64,000 nucleotides of DNA from contig NZ_KB892007.1 of the NCBI RefSeq assembly GCF_000373645.1, positions 124,076-188,075 on the forward strand. The letters are read 5' to 3'. The stretch is from Streptomyces sp. ATexAB-D23 (GTDB lineage Bacteria; Actinomycetota; Actinomycetes; Streptomycetales; Streptomycetaceae). The stretch's first letter is position 1; every line of letters starts with the position of its first letter. Under the pieces are notes generated by a model. That model had not been told where the DNA came from and did not search any database. It saw nothing but the letters and a program-made list of their open reading frames with translations. Both the position numbers and the translations under genes were made by a program. Shown in pieces: positions 7,676-15,639 of the stretch.

Positions 7676-9820
7676 TCAGAGCGCTCCGGCCGGATGCTGG
7701 GCGCGCGAGACGTCGTACACGCCGGGCACCTCCCGCATGGCGCGCATCAGCGCGGGCAGTCCCGCCGCGTCCGGCAGCCGCAGGGTGTACGTGTGCCGCA
7801 CGCGCTGTTCGCTCGGGGGCTCCACGGTGGCGGAGATGACCGCCGCGTCCGCCCCGGCGATCGCCTCGGTGAGGTCGGCCAGCAGCCGGGGCCGCCCGAA
7901 GGACTCCGCGACCAGCGTCACCCGGCACGCCTGCTCGTCGCCCCAGCTCACCGCGACCTGTGCCCGCCCGACGGCCTCCATCCGGGCCACCGCGGGACAT
8001 CGCAGCCGGTGCACGGTCACGGCGGCGCCCCCGCGCACGGTGAAGCCGGTCACCTCGTCGGAAGGCACGGGGGTGCAGCAGCCCGCGAGCCGCACCGCGG
8101 CGTCCGGCTGTTCGACCACGGCGCTGGCGGTACGGGTCCTGGGGGTCCCCGGTCCGAAGGGCGGGGCGGACTGCGGCTCACGGCCCGCCGGCACGCCCGG
8201 CTGTCCGGAATCGGCGGCCTGGGGGTGGGCTTCGAGCCAGCCGGTGATGGCGATGCGGGCGGCGGGCGTACGCGCGTGGTCCAGCCAGTCGGGAGAGGGG
8301 CCGGATGCCGCGTCCTCGGCGAGCAGCGGCTGCACGGTGTCGCCGTCCTTGAGCACGGTGCTGAGCGTGGCCAGCCTGCCGTTCACCCTGGCTCCGATGC
8401 AGGTGTGCGCCGCGTCTCCGTGCTGGGCGTAGGCCGCGTCGACACAGCTGGCTCCGGCGGGCAGGCCGAGGGTGCCGCCGTCGGTGCGGAAGACGGTGAT
8501 CTCGCGGTCCTGGGCGAGGTCGGCGCGCAGGGAGGTCCAGAAGGTGTCGGGGTCGGACGCGGACTGCTGCCACTGGAGGAGCCGGGAGAGCCAGCCGGGG
8601 CGGGTGGGGTCGGCCCGCTCGCCTTCGGGGCCTTCGCCGTCGGTGCCTTCTCCGTCGGCCGGTTCGGCGGTCTGGGCGGTGCCGTCCGCCGCGTACGGAT
8701 TGCCGAGGGCGATGACTCCGGCCTCGGCGACCTTGTGCATCCGGTGGGTGCGGATGAGGACCTCGGCCACCTCGCCGTCCGGGCCCACCACCGCGGTGTG
8801 CAGCGACTGGTAGAGGTTGAACTTGGGGGCGGCGATGAAGTCCTTGAACTCGGAGATGACCGGTGTGAAACAGGTGTGCAGCTCGCCGAGGACGGCGTAG
8901 CAGTCGGCGTCGTCACCGACGAGCACCAGCACGCGCCCGAAGTCGCTGCCGCGCAGTTCGCCGCGTTTGACGCGGACGCGGTGGACGGAGACGAAGTGGC
9001 GGGGCCTGACGAGGACCTCGGAGGGGATGCCGGCCTCGCGCAGCACGGAGGCCACGTTGCCCGCGATGGCGGTGAGGGGGTCCGGGCCGTCCGCCGCCGC
9101 GGCGATCACTGCGCTGGTCCGGGCGTACTCCTCGGGGTGGAGGATGGCGAAGGCCAGGTCCTCCAGCTCCGTCTTGAGCGCCTGGACGCCGAGCCGCTCC
9201 GCGAGGGGGATCAGCACATCGCGGGTGACGTTGGCGATCCTGGCCTGTTTCTCGGGGCGCATCACGCCGAGCGTGCGCATGTTGTGCAGCCGGTCGGCGA
9301 GCTTGATCGACATGACGCGGACGTCGTCCCCGGTGGCGACCAGCATCTTGCGGAAGGTCTCGGGTTCGGCGGCGGCCCCGTAGTCGACCTTTTCGAGTTT
9401 GGTGACGCCGTCGACGAGGTAGCAGACCTCCTCGCCGAACTGCTCCCGGACCTGGTCGAGAGTCACCTCGGTGTCCTCGACGGTGTCGTGGAGGAGGGAG
9501 GCGGTCAGCGTGGTGGTCTCGGCGCCGAGCTGGGCGAGGATGAGGGTGACCGCGAGCGGGTGGGTGATGTAGGGCTCGCCGCTCTTGCGCGTCTGTCCGC
9601 GGTGCGAGCTCTCGGCGAGGAGGTAGGCGCGCTGGAGGACGGCGAGGTCGGCGTCGGGGTGGTGGGCGCGGTGCGCCTCGGCGACATGCGCGAGGGCGTC
9701 GGGGAGGCGGTCGCGGGAGACCGGGCCGAGCAGGGCGGCCCTGCCGATCCTGCGGAGGTCGATCCGGGGACGGCCCCGCCTGCGGATGGGAGCACCTGGG
9801 CTGGTGGCCTCTGCACTCAT
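7676..9820 (-). CDS. rshA: RelA/SpoT homologue (RSH), (p)ppGpp metabolism
   Basis: This 714-residue protein has the full long-RSH layout: an HD hydrolase domain (about 70-200; HRGQTRKSGEPYITHP, LLHDTVEDT with His111-Asp112, and KLADRLHNMRT), a synthetase domain (about 270-365), a TGS domain (about 425-485) and a C-terminal ACT-like domain. HD residues for ppGpp hydrolysis look intact. In the synthetase domain Asp293, the YQSLHT motif and Glu353 are kept, but the usual GIR arginine is Leu298 and the EVQIRT motif reads EVLIRT. It therefore differs from the canonical Streptomyces RelA and matches the second homologue called RshA. ATG 9820 has GGAGGT five bases upstream. It is next to dapF on the same strand. 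Confidence 0.88.
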   Translation of the reverse strand: MSAEATSPGAPIRRRGRPRIDLRRIGRAALLGPVSRDRLPDALAHVAEAHRAHHPDADLAVLQRAYLLAESSHRGQTRKSGEPYITHPLAVTLILAQLGAETTTLTASLLHDTVEDTEVTLDQVREQFGEEVCYLVDGVTKLEKVDYGAAAEPETFRKMLVATGDDVRVMSIKLADRLHNMRTLGVMRPEKQARIANVTRDVLIPLAERLGVQALKTELEDLAFAILHPEEYARTSAVIAAAADGPDPLTAIAGNVASVLREAGIPSEVLVRPRHFVSVHRVRVKRGELRGSDFGRVLVLVGDDADCYAVLGELHTCFTPVISEFKDFIAAPKFNLYQSLHTAVVGPDGEVAEVLIRTHRMHKVAEAGVIALGNPYAADGTAQTAEPADGEGTDGEGPEGERADPTRPGWLSRLLQWQQSASDPDTFWTSLRADLAQDREITVFRTDGGTLGLPAGASCVDAAYAQHGDAAHTCIGARVNGRLATLSTVLKDGDTVQPLLAEDAASGPSPDWLDHARTPAARIAITGWLEAHPQAADSGQPGVPAGREPQSAPPFGPGTPRTRTASAVVEQPDAAVRLAGCCTPVPSDEVTGFTVRGGAAVTVHRLRCPAVARMEAVGRAQVAVSWGDEQACRVTLVAESFGRPRLLADLTEAIAGADAAVISATVEPPSEQRVRHTYTLRLPDAAGLPALMRAMREVPGVYDVSRAQHPAGAL

Positions 9821-9960
9821 GGGGCACCTCCGGCGACGTCGACCGGCGGTGGGGAGGTGCGGTCGCGCCTCCGGGCCGGTGCTTGATGCTACCGAGCCCA
9901 CCACGTGGCGGAGTCCCGCTCTCGCCCAGCGTGAAACGGATCACCCATTCGAGCGAAGCG

Positions 9961-10833
9961 TTACCCGTTCAGCGTTTCGAGCCAGGCCGGATCGATCTTG
10001 CCCTCGGCGACGATGACGGCCGGCCCGGTCATCTCGATCTCGCCGTCCGGGTGCTCCGTGATGACGAGGCTGCCGCCGGGCAGGTCGACGGTGTACGTGA
10101 CGGGCTCGCCGGTCGTCGTCGGGTCCAGCGCGTCCCGGCGGGCCGCCGCGACGGCCACCGCGCAGGCACCGGTGCCGCAGGAGCGGGTCTCGCCGGAGCC
10201 GCGCTCGTGGACCCTCATGGCGACGTGGCGGGGGCCGCGGTCCACGACGAATTCCACGTTGACCCCGTCGGGGTAGACGGCGGCCGGGACGTAGAACGGC
10301 TCGCTGAGGAGGTCACCGGCGTGCGCCAGGTCCTCGACGAAGGCGACCGCGTGCGGGTTGCCCATGTTGACGTTGCGGGCGTCCCACTCGCGGCCGTCGA
10401 CGGTGACGGTGACGCCCTCGGCGGGCAGCAGGGCGCGGCCCATGGAGACGGTGATGTCGCCGTTCTTGGCGAGGTGGACCTTCTTCACGCCGCCGCGGGT
10501 GGCGACCGCGAGGTCGCCGTCCTCCACGAGGCCGGCGCGCTGGAGGTAGTGCGCGAAGACCCGCACGCCGTTGCCGCACATCTCGGCGACGGACCCGTCG
10601 GCGTTGCGATAGTCCATGAACCACTCGGCGTCCCGCGCCATGGCCCGCGCCTCGGGGTGCGCGGCACTGCGCACGACGTGCAGCAGGCCATCGCCTCCGA
10701 TGCCCGCCCGGCGGTCGCAGAGCCGGGCGACGACGGAGGCGGGCAGGGCGACGGCGTTGTCCGCGTCGGGAACGATCACGAAGTCGTTCTCGGTGCCGTG
10801 GCCCTTGAGGAAGGCGATCTGCGAGGTGGTCAC
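9961..10833 (-). CDS. dapF: Diaminopimelate epimerase
   Basis: DapF converts LL- to meso-diaminopimelate for lysine and peptidoglycan synthesis in the cytoplasm. The 290-residue length is typical. Both catalytic cysteines are present: Cys86 in EMCGNGVR and Cys219 in SCGTGACA, with the GTENDF and NPHAV substrate-binding segments. The start is GTG 10833 and no strong SD is visible. Streptomyces walls contain LL-DAP, so DapF is needed here mainly for the lysine branch. The RSH gene follows it downstream, separated by 140 bp. Confidence 0.96.
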   Translation of the reverse strand: MTTSQIAFLKGHGTENDFVIVPDADNAVALPASVVARLCDRRAGIGGDGLLHVVRSAAHPEARAMARDAEWFMDYRNADGSVAEMCGNGVRVFAHYLQRAGLVEDGDLAVATRGGVKKVHLAKNGDITVSMGRALLPAEGVTVTVDGREWDARNVNMGNPHAVAFVEDLAHAGDLLSEPFYVPAAVYPDGVNVEFVVDRGPRHVAMRVHERGSGETRSCGTGACAVAVAAARRDALDPTTTGEPVTYTVDLPGGSLVITEHPDGEIEMTGPAVIVAEGKIDPAWLETLNG

Positions 10834-10908
10834 GGGACAACTGTACGAGGCTGCACCGGCAGCGCCACAAACCGGCCCGCCGGGCCCGGAGCCGCCCGGT
10901 CCCGCCCG

Positions 10909-11361
10909 TCAGCGCAGCCGCGCCACGCGCCAGACGGCCAGCGCGACCAGTACGGCGCAGACCCCGGCGTAGAGCGCGACCACGCGCCAGTCTGGGCGCT
11001 GGGAGGAGCCCCGGGACGGCAGTCCGGGCCAGGTGTGGCCGACGCGGCGGGCGGCCATCATGGACCACCCCGCGGCGCAGCAGCTGATCAGCAGGCCCAG
11101 CATCGCGACGACCGCGCCGCCGTCACCGAACTCGAAGGCGAGCGGGAAGGCGAACATCAGCGAGCCCACCGCGGCGAGCGTGACGATGGGCGCGAGCTGC
11201 CAGATGCGCAGCCGGCGGGCGGGGCGCAGCTCGACCTCGACCTCGGGGGTCACGTCGAGCTCGTCGGGCCCGTCCGGGCTCAGGCTCACTGCCTCGTTCC
11301 GCGCTTCCTGAGCGTCTTGCTCCGGTGCGTCCTGTTCCGTGTCGCGAGGGCCGGCCTCCAT
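10909..11361 (-). CDS. Small membrane protein, function unknown
   Basis: The 150-residue product has an acidic N-terminal tail of about 50 residues followed by three predicted transmembrane helices (around LAPIVTLAAVGSLMFAF, VVAMLGLLISCCAAGW and VVALYAGVCAVLVALAVW). No family motif is recognised. I prefer ATG 11361, which has GGGAGGG nine bases upstream; an in-frame ATG at 11415 would add 18 residues but lacks an SD. It lies 75 bp upstream of dapF on the same strand and may be cotranscribed with it. Confidence 0.65.
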   Translation of the reverse strand: MEAGPRDTEQDAPEQDAQEARNEAVSLSPDGPDELDVTPEVEVELRPARRLRIWQLAPIVTLAAVGSLMFAFPLAFEFGDGGAVVAMLGLLISCCAAGWSMMAARRVGHTWPGLPSRGSSQRPDWRVVALYAGVCAVLVALAVWRVARLR

Positions 11362-11670
11362 CGCCACGCGCCCTCCCAACTCGGACCCCAGTCGATCGAT
11401 GCTCGATGATGGCACGGCCGGGGTCGCCGAAATGACGGGCAGAGCGTCCCGATGCCATCACGTGATCAGGCTGTTATAGCCCCGCCTTGGGGGTTTATGC
11501 AGGTCAGACGCCTGCTGCTGGTCGGCGAGTCAGCACGGGGTCAGCAATAGTTCCAGGTCAGCGCCCGATTGACCGTCACGACCGCCCCGGAGGAGGACCG
11601 TCTGGATCATGCCGAACAAGCTTGCGCGGGGTTGGGATGCGGGGAGCTTCCCGGGGAGGACGGGCCGGGT
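11362..11670. other. Intergenic region without a recognised gene
   Basis: These 309 bases lie between the end of the GNAT gene and the membrane-protein gene, both on the minus strand. The only structure I see is a short CCCC-GCCTT-GGGG hairpin at 11480-11492 next to a small T-rich stretch on the plus strand. No frame here has convincing coding character. It should contain the promoter of the membrane-protein/dapF unit. Confidence 0.35.
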
Positions 11671-12456
11671 TCAGGGCGACCAGACATACGGTGTCGTCGT
11701 GGTGACCGCGTGCAGGCCGAGGCGGGTGAGGATCGGGGCGCTGTCGGCCGAGGCGTCGACGTAGAGGTAGGGGACGTCGCGGGCGGCGGCGAGTTGGGCC
11801 CGGTGGGCGACCATGGCCCGGTAGATGCCCCGCCCGCGCCATTCCTTGAGTGTTGAGCCGCCCCAGAGGCCGCCGAAGTCGATGCCGTCCTTGAACACCA
11901 GCCAGGCGGCGCAGACGACTTCGGCGCGTGCCTCGGCGACGAGGACGACGGTGTTCTCGGGGGCGTTCTCGATTCGGGCGGTCAGGTCGTCGGCGAGCCA
12001 GCTCCAGTCCTCGTTCCAGACCGTGCTCTCCATGGCGGCGACGCGCTGGAGGTCCGATCGGGAGGTGACACGGCGGAGGGTCACACCGTCGGGCAGGACG
12101 GGGTCCGCCGCCAGGTCTGCGGACTGCCCGATGAGCACGGTCTCGCTGTCCTCGGCGACGAAGCCGGCCGCGGTGAGCCGGCCGGTGAGGCCGGCGGGGA
12201 GATCATGGGCGCGGGTCTTCCATTCGACCGCCTCACCACGGGCAGCGTAGAAGTCACGCTGCCGCGCTATGAGCGCGTCGAGTTCCGCCCCGTCCACGCC
12301 GAGGTCGCGTGGGCCCGTGACGAAGCCGCGGTGCCAGCCGACGACACGGGTCAGGGGGCCGTCCTTTTCGATGCGCGCGCCGCCGCCGGGCGGGGTGACG
12401 CCACGGAGCTGGGCGTCGTACGCGATGCGGAGTTGACTGATCAGAGTGTCGTTCAC
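11671..12456 (-). CDS. GNAT family N-acetyltransferase
   Basis: This 261-residue protein carries a C-terminal GNAT fold (about 125-261). The acetyl-CoA binding motif A is visible as GGSTLKEWRGRGIYRAMV (a version of Q/RxxGxG/A), followed by a LYVDAS strand and a C-terminal ILTRLGLH helix. The N-terminal 120 residues form a second, degenerate domain, as in many Streptomyces GNATs of this size. Substrate is not predictable. Start is GTG 12456 without a clear SD. It lies between two unrelated units, so context does not help. Confidence 0.75.
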   Translation of the reverse strand: MNDTLISQLRIAYDAQLRGVTPPGGGARIEKDGPLTRVVGWHRGFVTGPRDLGVDGAELDALIARQRDFYAARGEAVEWKTRAHDLPAGLTGRLTAAGFVAEDSETVLIGQSADLAADPVLPDGVTLRRVTSRSDLQRVAAMESTVWNEDWSWLADDLTARIENAPENTVVLVAEARAEVVCAAWLVFKDGIDFGGLWGGSTLKEWRGRGIYRAMVAHRAQLAAARDVPYLYVDASADSAPILTRLGLHAVTTTTPYVWSP

Positions 12457-12637
12457 TCGAACACCGTACGGACCGGGTCAAGCGATTGACATGCGATCAG
12501 ACTGGTCCGTCAGGCGTCGCACGCTGTCGTCACCGCCGGTCGAGGGCGGTAGCGACCTGGTCCATGACGTGCTGCCAGTACGCCCGTTGCCGTTCGCGCT
12601 CTTCAGCGCCTGCCAGGACCCACGGGCCGGGGTGAGG

Positions 12638-13204
12638 TCACAGCAGCCGGTCGACCAGCCCGTCGACGTACTCCGGGGCGAGCGGGCCCATGCCGAACAG
12701 GACGCGGATGTACATCGGGGCCAGGACGTGGTCCAGCACGTCGAGCGCGTCGGGTGCGCGCTCCCCGCGTTCGCGGGCGCGATCGAGCATGGCCTGCAGT
12801 TGCCGGGTGCGTTCGACACGGAAGGCGTCACGCGCCCGCAGCCCCTGCTGACCATTGCTGGAAAGGGCGACGGCCAGGCGCACCAGCAACAGGCCGTCGG
12901 GCCCGGTGATCTCGCGGGCCACTTGCGCCGCATAGGTGCGCAGGTCGCCGGCCAGGGTTCCGGTGTCGGGCATCGGTGACTGGGTGTTGAGGCGGGTGAG
13001 CGCCACGTCGGTGAGCAGCGTTTCCAGGCTGCCCCACCGGCGGTAGATGCTGCTGTCGGCCACGCCCGCGCGGGCCGCGACCTCGCCGACGGTGAAGTTG
13101 CCGTATCCGCGCTCACTGATCAGTTCGGTGACGGCCCGGTGCACCTCCGCGCCGACGCGGGCGCTGCGCCCGCCGGGCCGCCGGGCTCGCTGTTTTTCGC
13201 TCAT
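12638..13204 (-). CDS. TetR family repressor, divergent from the MFS exporter
   Basis: The 188-residue protein has an N-terminal TetR HTH (about 15-65; FTVGEVAARAGVADSSIYRRWG) and a C-terminal ligand domain of the TetR_C-type helical fold. It is transcribed away from an MFS drug exporter, with 100 bp between start codons that hold two related palindromes (13214-13238 and 13262-13286). By analogy to TetR/TetA and QacR/QacA it should repress the exporter and itself until a ligand, probably an exported drug, releases it. The SD (AAGGTGGAG) is close to ATG 13204. The reading frame continues open for 35 codons after its TGA, discussed separately. Confidence 0.88.
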   Translation of the reverse strand: MSEKQRARRPGGRSARVGAEVHRAVTELISERGYGNFTVGEVAARAGVADSSIYRRWGSLETLLTDVALTRLNTQSPMPDTGTLAGDLRTYAAQVAREITGPDGLLLVRLAVALSSNGQQGLRARDAFRVERTRQLQAMLDRARERGERAPDALDVLDHVLAPMYIRVLFGMGPLAPEYVDGLVDRLL

Positions 13205-13213
13205 GACTCCACC

Positions 13214-13238
13214 TTAACGCAGTTCACACTTGCGTTTA
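13214..13238. promoter_or_regulatory. Operator O2 of the TetR/MFS pair
   Basis: An imperfect palindrome with outer arms TTAACGCAGT and TTGCGTTTA. It matches operator O1 at 17 of 25 positions and is centred 48 bp from it. It lies 10 bp from the tetR start codon and covers the likely -35 element of the exporter. Confidence 0.65.
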
Positions 13239-13258
13239 CACAGGACCCTCCGTACAGT
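13230..13258 (+). promoter_or_regulatory. Likely promoter of the MFS exporter
   Basis: TTGCGT (13230-13235) and TACAGT (13253-13258) are separated by 17 bases, a good -35/-10 pair. The -35 lies inside operator O2 and the expected start of transcription lies at or inside operator O1, so bound repressor would block it. Confidence 0.55.
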
Positions 13259-13261
13259 CTC

Positions 13262-13286
13262 CTAACGCAGTCGACGACTGCGTTAG
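13262..13286. promoter_or_regulatory. Operator O1 of the TetR/MFS pair, perfect palindrome
   Basis: CTAACGCAGTCG and CGACTGCGTTAG flank a single central A, a perfect 12-bp inverted repeat. It sits just downstream of the exporter -10 and 18 bp before the exporter start codon, the typical place for a TetR operator. Confidence 0.8.
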
Positions 13287-13304
13287 TGCGTCCGGAGGCT
13301 GACC

Positions 13305-14822
13305 GTGTCGGCTGTGGAGGGGCGCGACCGACAATCGAGAGGAATCCCCTTGCCCGCATCGCCTGCTTCCGTAGGCAGTGGACCGAGCCGGACCGTGCTG
13401 CTCACGGTGACCTGCCTGGGCCAGTTCATGGTTCTGCTCGACAACACGATCGTCGGGGCGGCGCTGCCCGATATGCAGGACCGGCTGCACACACAACTGA
13501 CCGGTCTGCAATGGATCGTCGACGCGTATGTGCTGCTGGTCGCCATGCTGCTGCTGTCCGGCGGTGTCTTCGCCGACCGCTTCGGCCGCAAGCGGGTGTA
13601 CCTGACCGGCGTGGCGGTGTTCACCGCCGCGTCGGTGGTGTGCAGCCTCGCGCCCTCGGTCGGCTGGCTGGTCGCCGGCCGGGTGCTGCAGGGCGTCGGG
13701 GCCGCGGCCCTGAGCCCTGCCTCGCTGGCCCTGCTCATCGCCGCCTGTCCCGTACCGCAGGAACGGATCAGGGCGATCGGGCTGTGGGCCGGGTTCAGCG
13801 GACTCGGCATGGCCGTGGGCCCCGTGGCCGGCGGCGTGCTGACCGATGCCTTCGGCTGGTCCGCCATCTTCCTGGTCAATCTGCCCATCGGCGTGGTCCT
13901 GCTGCTGGCCGGTGCGCGCAGCCTCGAAGAGACCCGCAATCCGAGCGCCCCTGCCATCGATGCGCCGGGAACGGTGCTGTCCGTTCTGGGGGTGGGGGCG
14001 CTGACCTACGGGCTGATCGAGGGGGGCGCCCGCGGCTGGACGACGCCGGTGATCCTGGGCAGCTTCACCGCGGGAGTGATCCTCCTCGCCGCCTTCCTCA
14101 CCGTCGAAGCGCGGCGCTCCGCTCCGATGCTGCCGCTGCCGCTGTTCCGGCAGCGCCTGTTCACCGTGTCCAACACCGCCATGGTCGTGGTCGGGTTCGC
14201 GTTCATGGGCTCGTCGTTCTTCTTCTCCCAGTTCTTCGTGTACGTCCAGGGCAGCTCGATCCTGCGCGCCGGCCTGCAGACCCTGCCGGTATCCCTCGGC
14301 ATGGTGATCGTCAGCCCGTACGCCGGCCGTCTCGCCGCCCGGTACGGCTTCCGCATCGTGGTCACCACCGGCCTCGCCCTGGCCGGCCTGGGGCTGCTGG
14401 CGCTCGGAACGGTGCACGCCGACACCGGCTACGCGAACGTGTGGTGGCGGCTCGGAGTCGTCGGCACCGGCTTCGCCCTGACCCTGTCCCCCCTGACGGG
14501 AGCCGCCATCCAGGCAGTCAGTCCGCAGGAAGGCGGCCTCGCGTCAGGCATCAGCAGCACCACACGGCAGATCGGCGCGGTACTCGGCGTGGCGGTGCTC
14601 GGAGCCGTCGTCCGCACCCGGCAGACCGGCGGCGCCTCCTTCGAGGCCGGCCTCAACAGCGCCTTCCTCGCCGCCGGCGCCGTCACCTTGGCCACCGCCG
14701 TGTTCACCGGCCTGTGGCTGACCAGGTCCGAACCAGCGGCCGAAGCCTCCGCGGCGCCGCGACGTCCCGCCATCCCGAGCGCGGTCACCACCTCGAACGA
14801 GGCAACCCGGAACAGCTGTTGA
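13305..14822 (+). CDS. MFS multidrug exporter, DHA2 (14-helix) type
   Basis: This 505-residue transporter has the DHA2 family marks: LDNTIVGAALP in helix 1, ADRFGRKRV (motif A) after helix 2, GRVLQGVGAAAL (helix 4) and the motif C-like GMAVGPVAGG in helix 5, with length fitting 14 helices. Such proteins expel drugs or natural products in exchange for protons. GTG 13305 follows GGAGG by seven bases. The operator-promoter arrangement upstream points to control by the divergent TetR. A short GCTGTTG-ACGA-CAACAGC hairpin overlaps its stop codon. The substrate cannot be inferred. Confidence 0.9.
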   Translation: MSAVEGRDRQSRGIPLPASPASVGSGPSRTVLLTVTCLGQFMVLLDNTIVGAALPDMQDRLHTQLTGLQWIVDAYVLLVAMLLLSGGVFADRFGRKRVYLTGVAVFTAASVVCSLAPSVGWLVAGRVLQGVGAAALSPASLALLIAACPVPQERIRAIGLWAGFSGLGMAVGPVAGGVLTDAFGWSAIFLVNLPIGVVLLLAGARSLEETRNPSAPAIDAPGTVLSVLGVGALTYGLIEGGARGWTTPVILGSFTAGVILLAAFLTVEARRSAPMLPLPLFRQRLFTVSNTAMVVVGFAFMGSSFFFSQFFVYVQGSSILRAGLQTLPVSLGMVIVSPYAGRLAARYGFRIVVTTGLALAGLGLLALGTVHADTGYANVWWRLGVVGTGFALTLSPLTGAAIQAVSPQEGGLASGISSTTRQIGAVLGVAVLGAVVRTRQTGGASFEAGLNSAFLAAGAVTLATAVFTGLWLTRSEPAAEASAAPRRPAIPSAVTTSNEATRNSC

Positions 14823-14964
14823 CGACAACAGCCGCCTCGGACGCCCGCCGTACCGCGCCGGGCGCTCCTGCGGCCCAGCCGGGGCGTGGCCGGCCCGGCT
14901 CGGCCTGAAGGTACCCGAGCCGCCCGGCTCTGCCCGCTCCGCACGGCCGGACAGCCCTCGGCCG

Positions 14965-15573
14965 CTACTCCTCGGGGCGAACGCCGGGGAAGGCGGAGGG
15001 GGTTGCCCAGCCCCGCAGCACCGCGTCGACCGTTGACCGGAACGCGGTGTCCGCTGCGGCGCCTTCGAGGCTCCCGGCGAGTTCGAGGGTCACGAGCCCG
15101 TGCAGGGCGACCCACAGCGAGACGGCGATCAGCGTGGTGTCGCCCGCGAGGATACGGGCTGCCACGGCGCGGTCGATCGCCGCGACGAGCGGTCGCACCG
15201 GGTCCCGGTCACTGATCCGGTCCGACGGGACGAAGGACTGCGCGCCACCGAACAGCACCGCGTACAGGTGGCGGTGTTCGAGTCCCCAACGGCGGTACGC
15301 CACGGCCAACGCGTACAGATCCTCCAGGGCGTCCTCCGAGCGGGGAACGGCCGTCAGGTCCTGGAACAGGCCGGCGACAGCCTGGTCGCGCACCTCACGG
15401 ACCAGCCCGTCCTTGCCCTGGAACAAGGTGTACACCGCCGCCGTCGACGTCCCGGCGGCGGTGGCCAGCGCGCGGACCGTGACCGACTCCTGGGGGCGGG
15501 TGGCGAACATCTCGGTCGCGCATGCCACGAGCCGCTCCCTGACCGCGGCGTCGTTCGTTCTCGGCCTTCCCAT
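14965..15573 (-). CDS. TetR family regulator with WHG-type C-terminal domain
   Basis: About 202 residues. The N-terminus MGRPRTND leads into a TetR HTH (VTVRALATAAGTSTAAVYTLFQGKDGL), and the C-terminal half (RWGLEHRHLYAVLFGG...SLWVALHGLVTLEL) matches the TetR/AcrR WHG domain. ATG 15573 gives the usual MGRPR start; ATG 15591 would add six residues, and neither has a strong SD. It diverges from the alpha/beta hydrolase gene, and the 66 bp between them carry two GTTT-CA-AAAC repeats, so it probably controls that gene and itself. Inducer unknown. Confidence 0.85.
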   Translation of the reverse strand: MGRPRTNDAAVRERLVACATEMFATRPQESVTVRALATAAGTSTAAVYTLFQGKDGLVREVRDQAVAGLFQDLTAVPRSEDALEDLYALAVAYRRWGLEHRHLYAVLFGGAQSFVPSDRISDRDPVRPLVAAIDRAVAARILAGDTTLIAVSLWVALHGLVTLELAGSLEGAAADTAFRSTVDAVLRGWATPSAFPGVRPEE

Positions 15574-15603
15574 GGGGACCAGTTTACCCATGCTGATAAC
15601 ATC

Positions 15604-15626
15604 GTTTCAAAACAGCGTTTCAAAAC
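15604..15626. promoter_or_regulatory. Two GTTTCAAAAC repeats in the TetR/hydrolase spacer
   Basis: GTTTCAAAAC occurs at 15604-15613 and again at 15617-15626, 13 bp apart. Each copy is itself nearly palindromic (GTTT-N2-AAAC). They lie immediately before the SD of the hydrolase, where a repressor would block transcription or translation starts. Assigning them to the adjacent TetR is inference. Confidence 0.5.
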
Positions 15627-15639
15627 TTTGGAGATCACC

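Noticed and set aside
14815..14832. Hairpin GCTGTTG-ACGA-CAACAGC at the end of the MFS gene as a terminator
   Set aside because: The stem is only 7 bp, it overlaps the stop codon, and no T-run follows; it is mentioned with the gene but not listed as a terminator.
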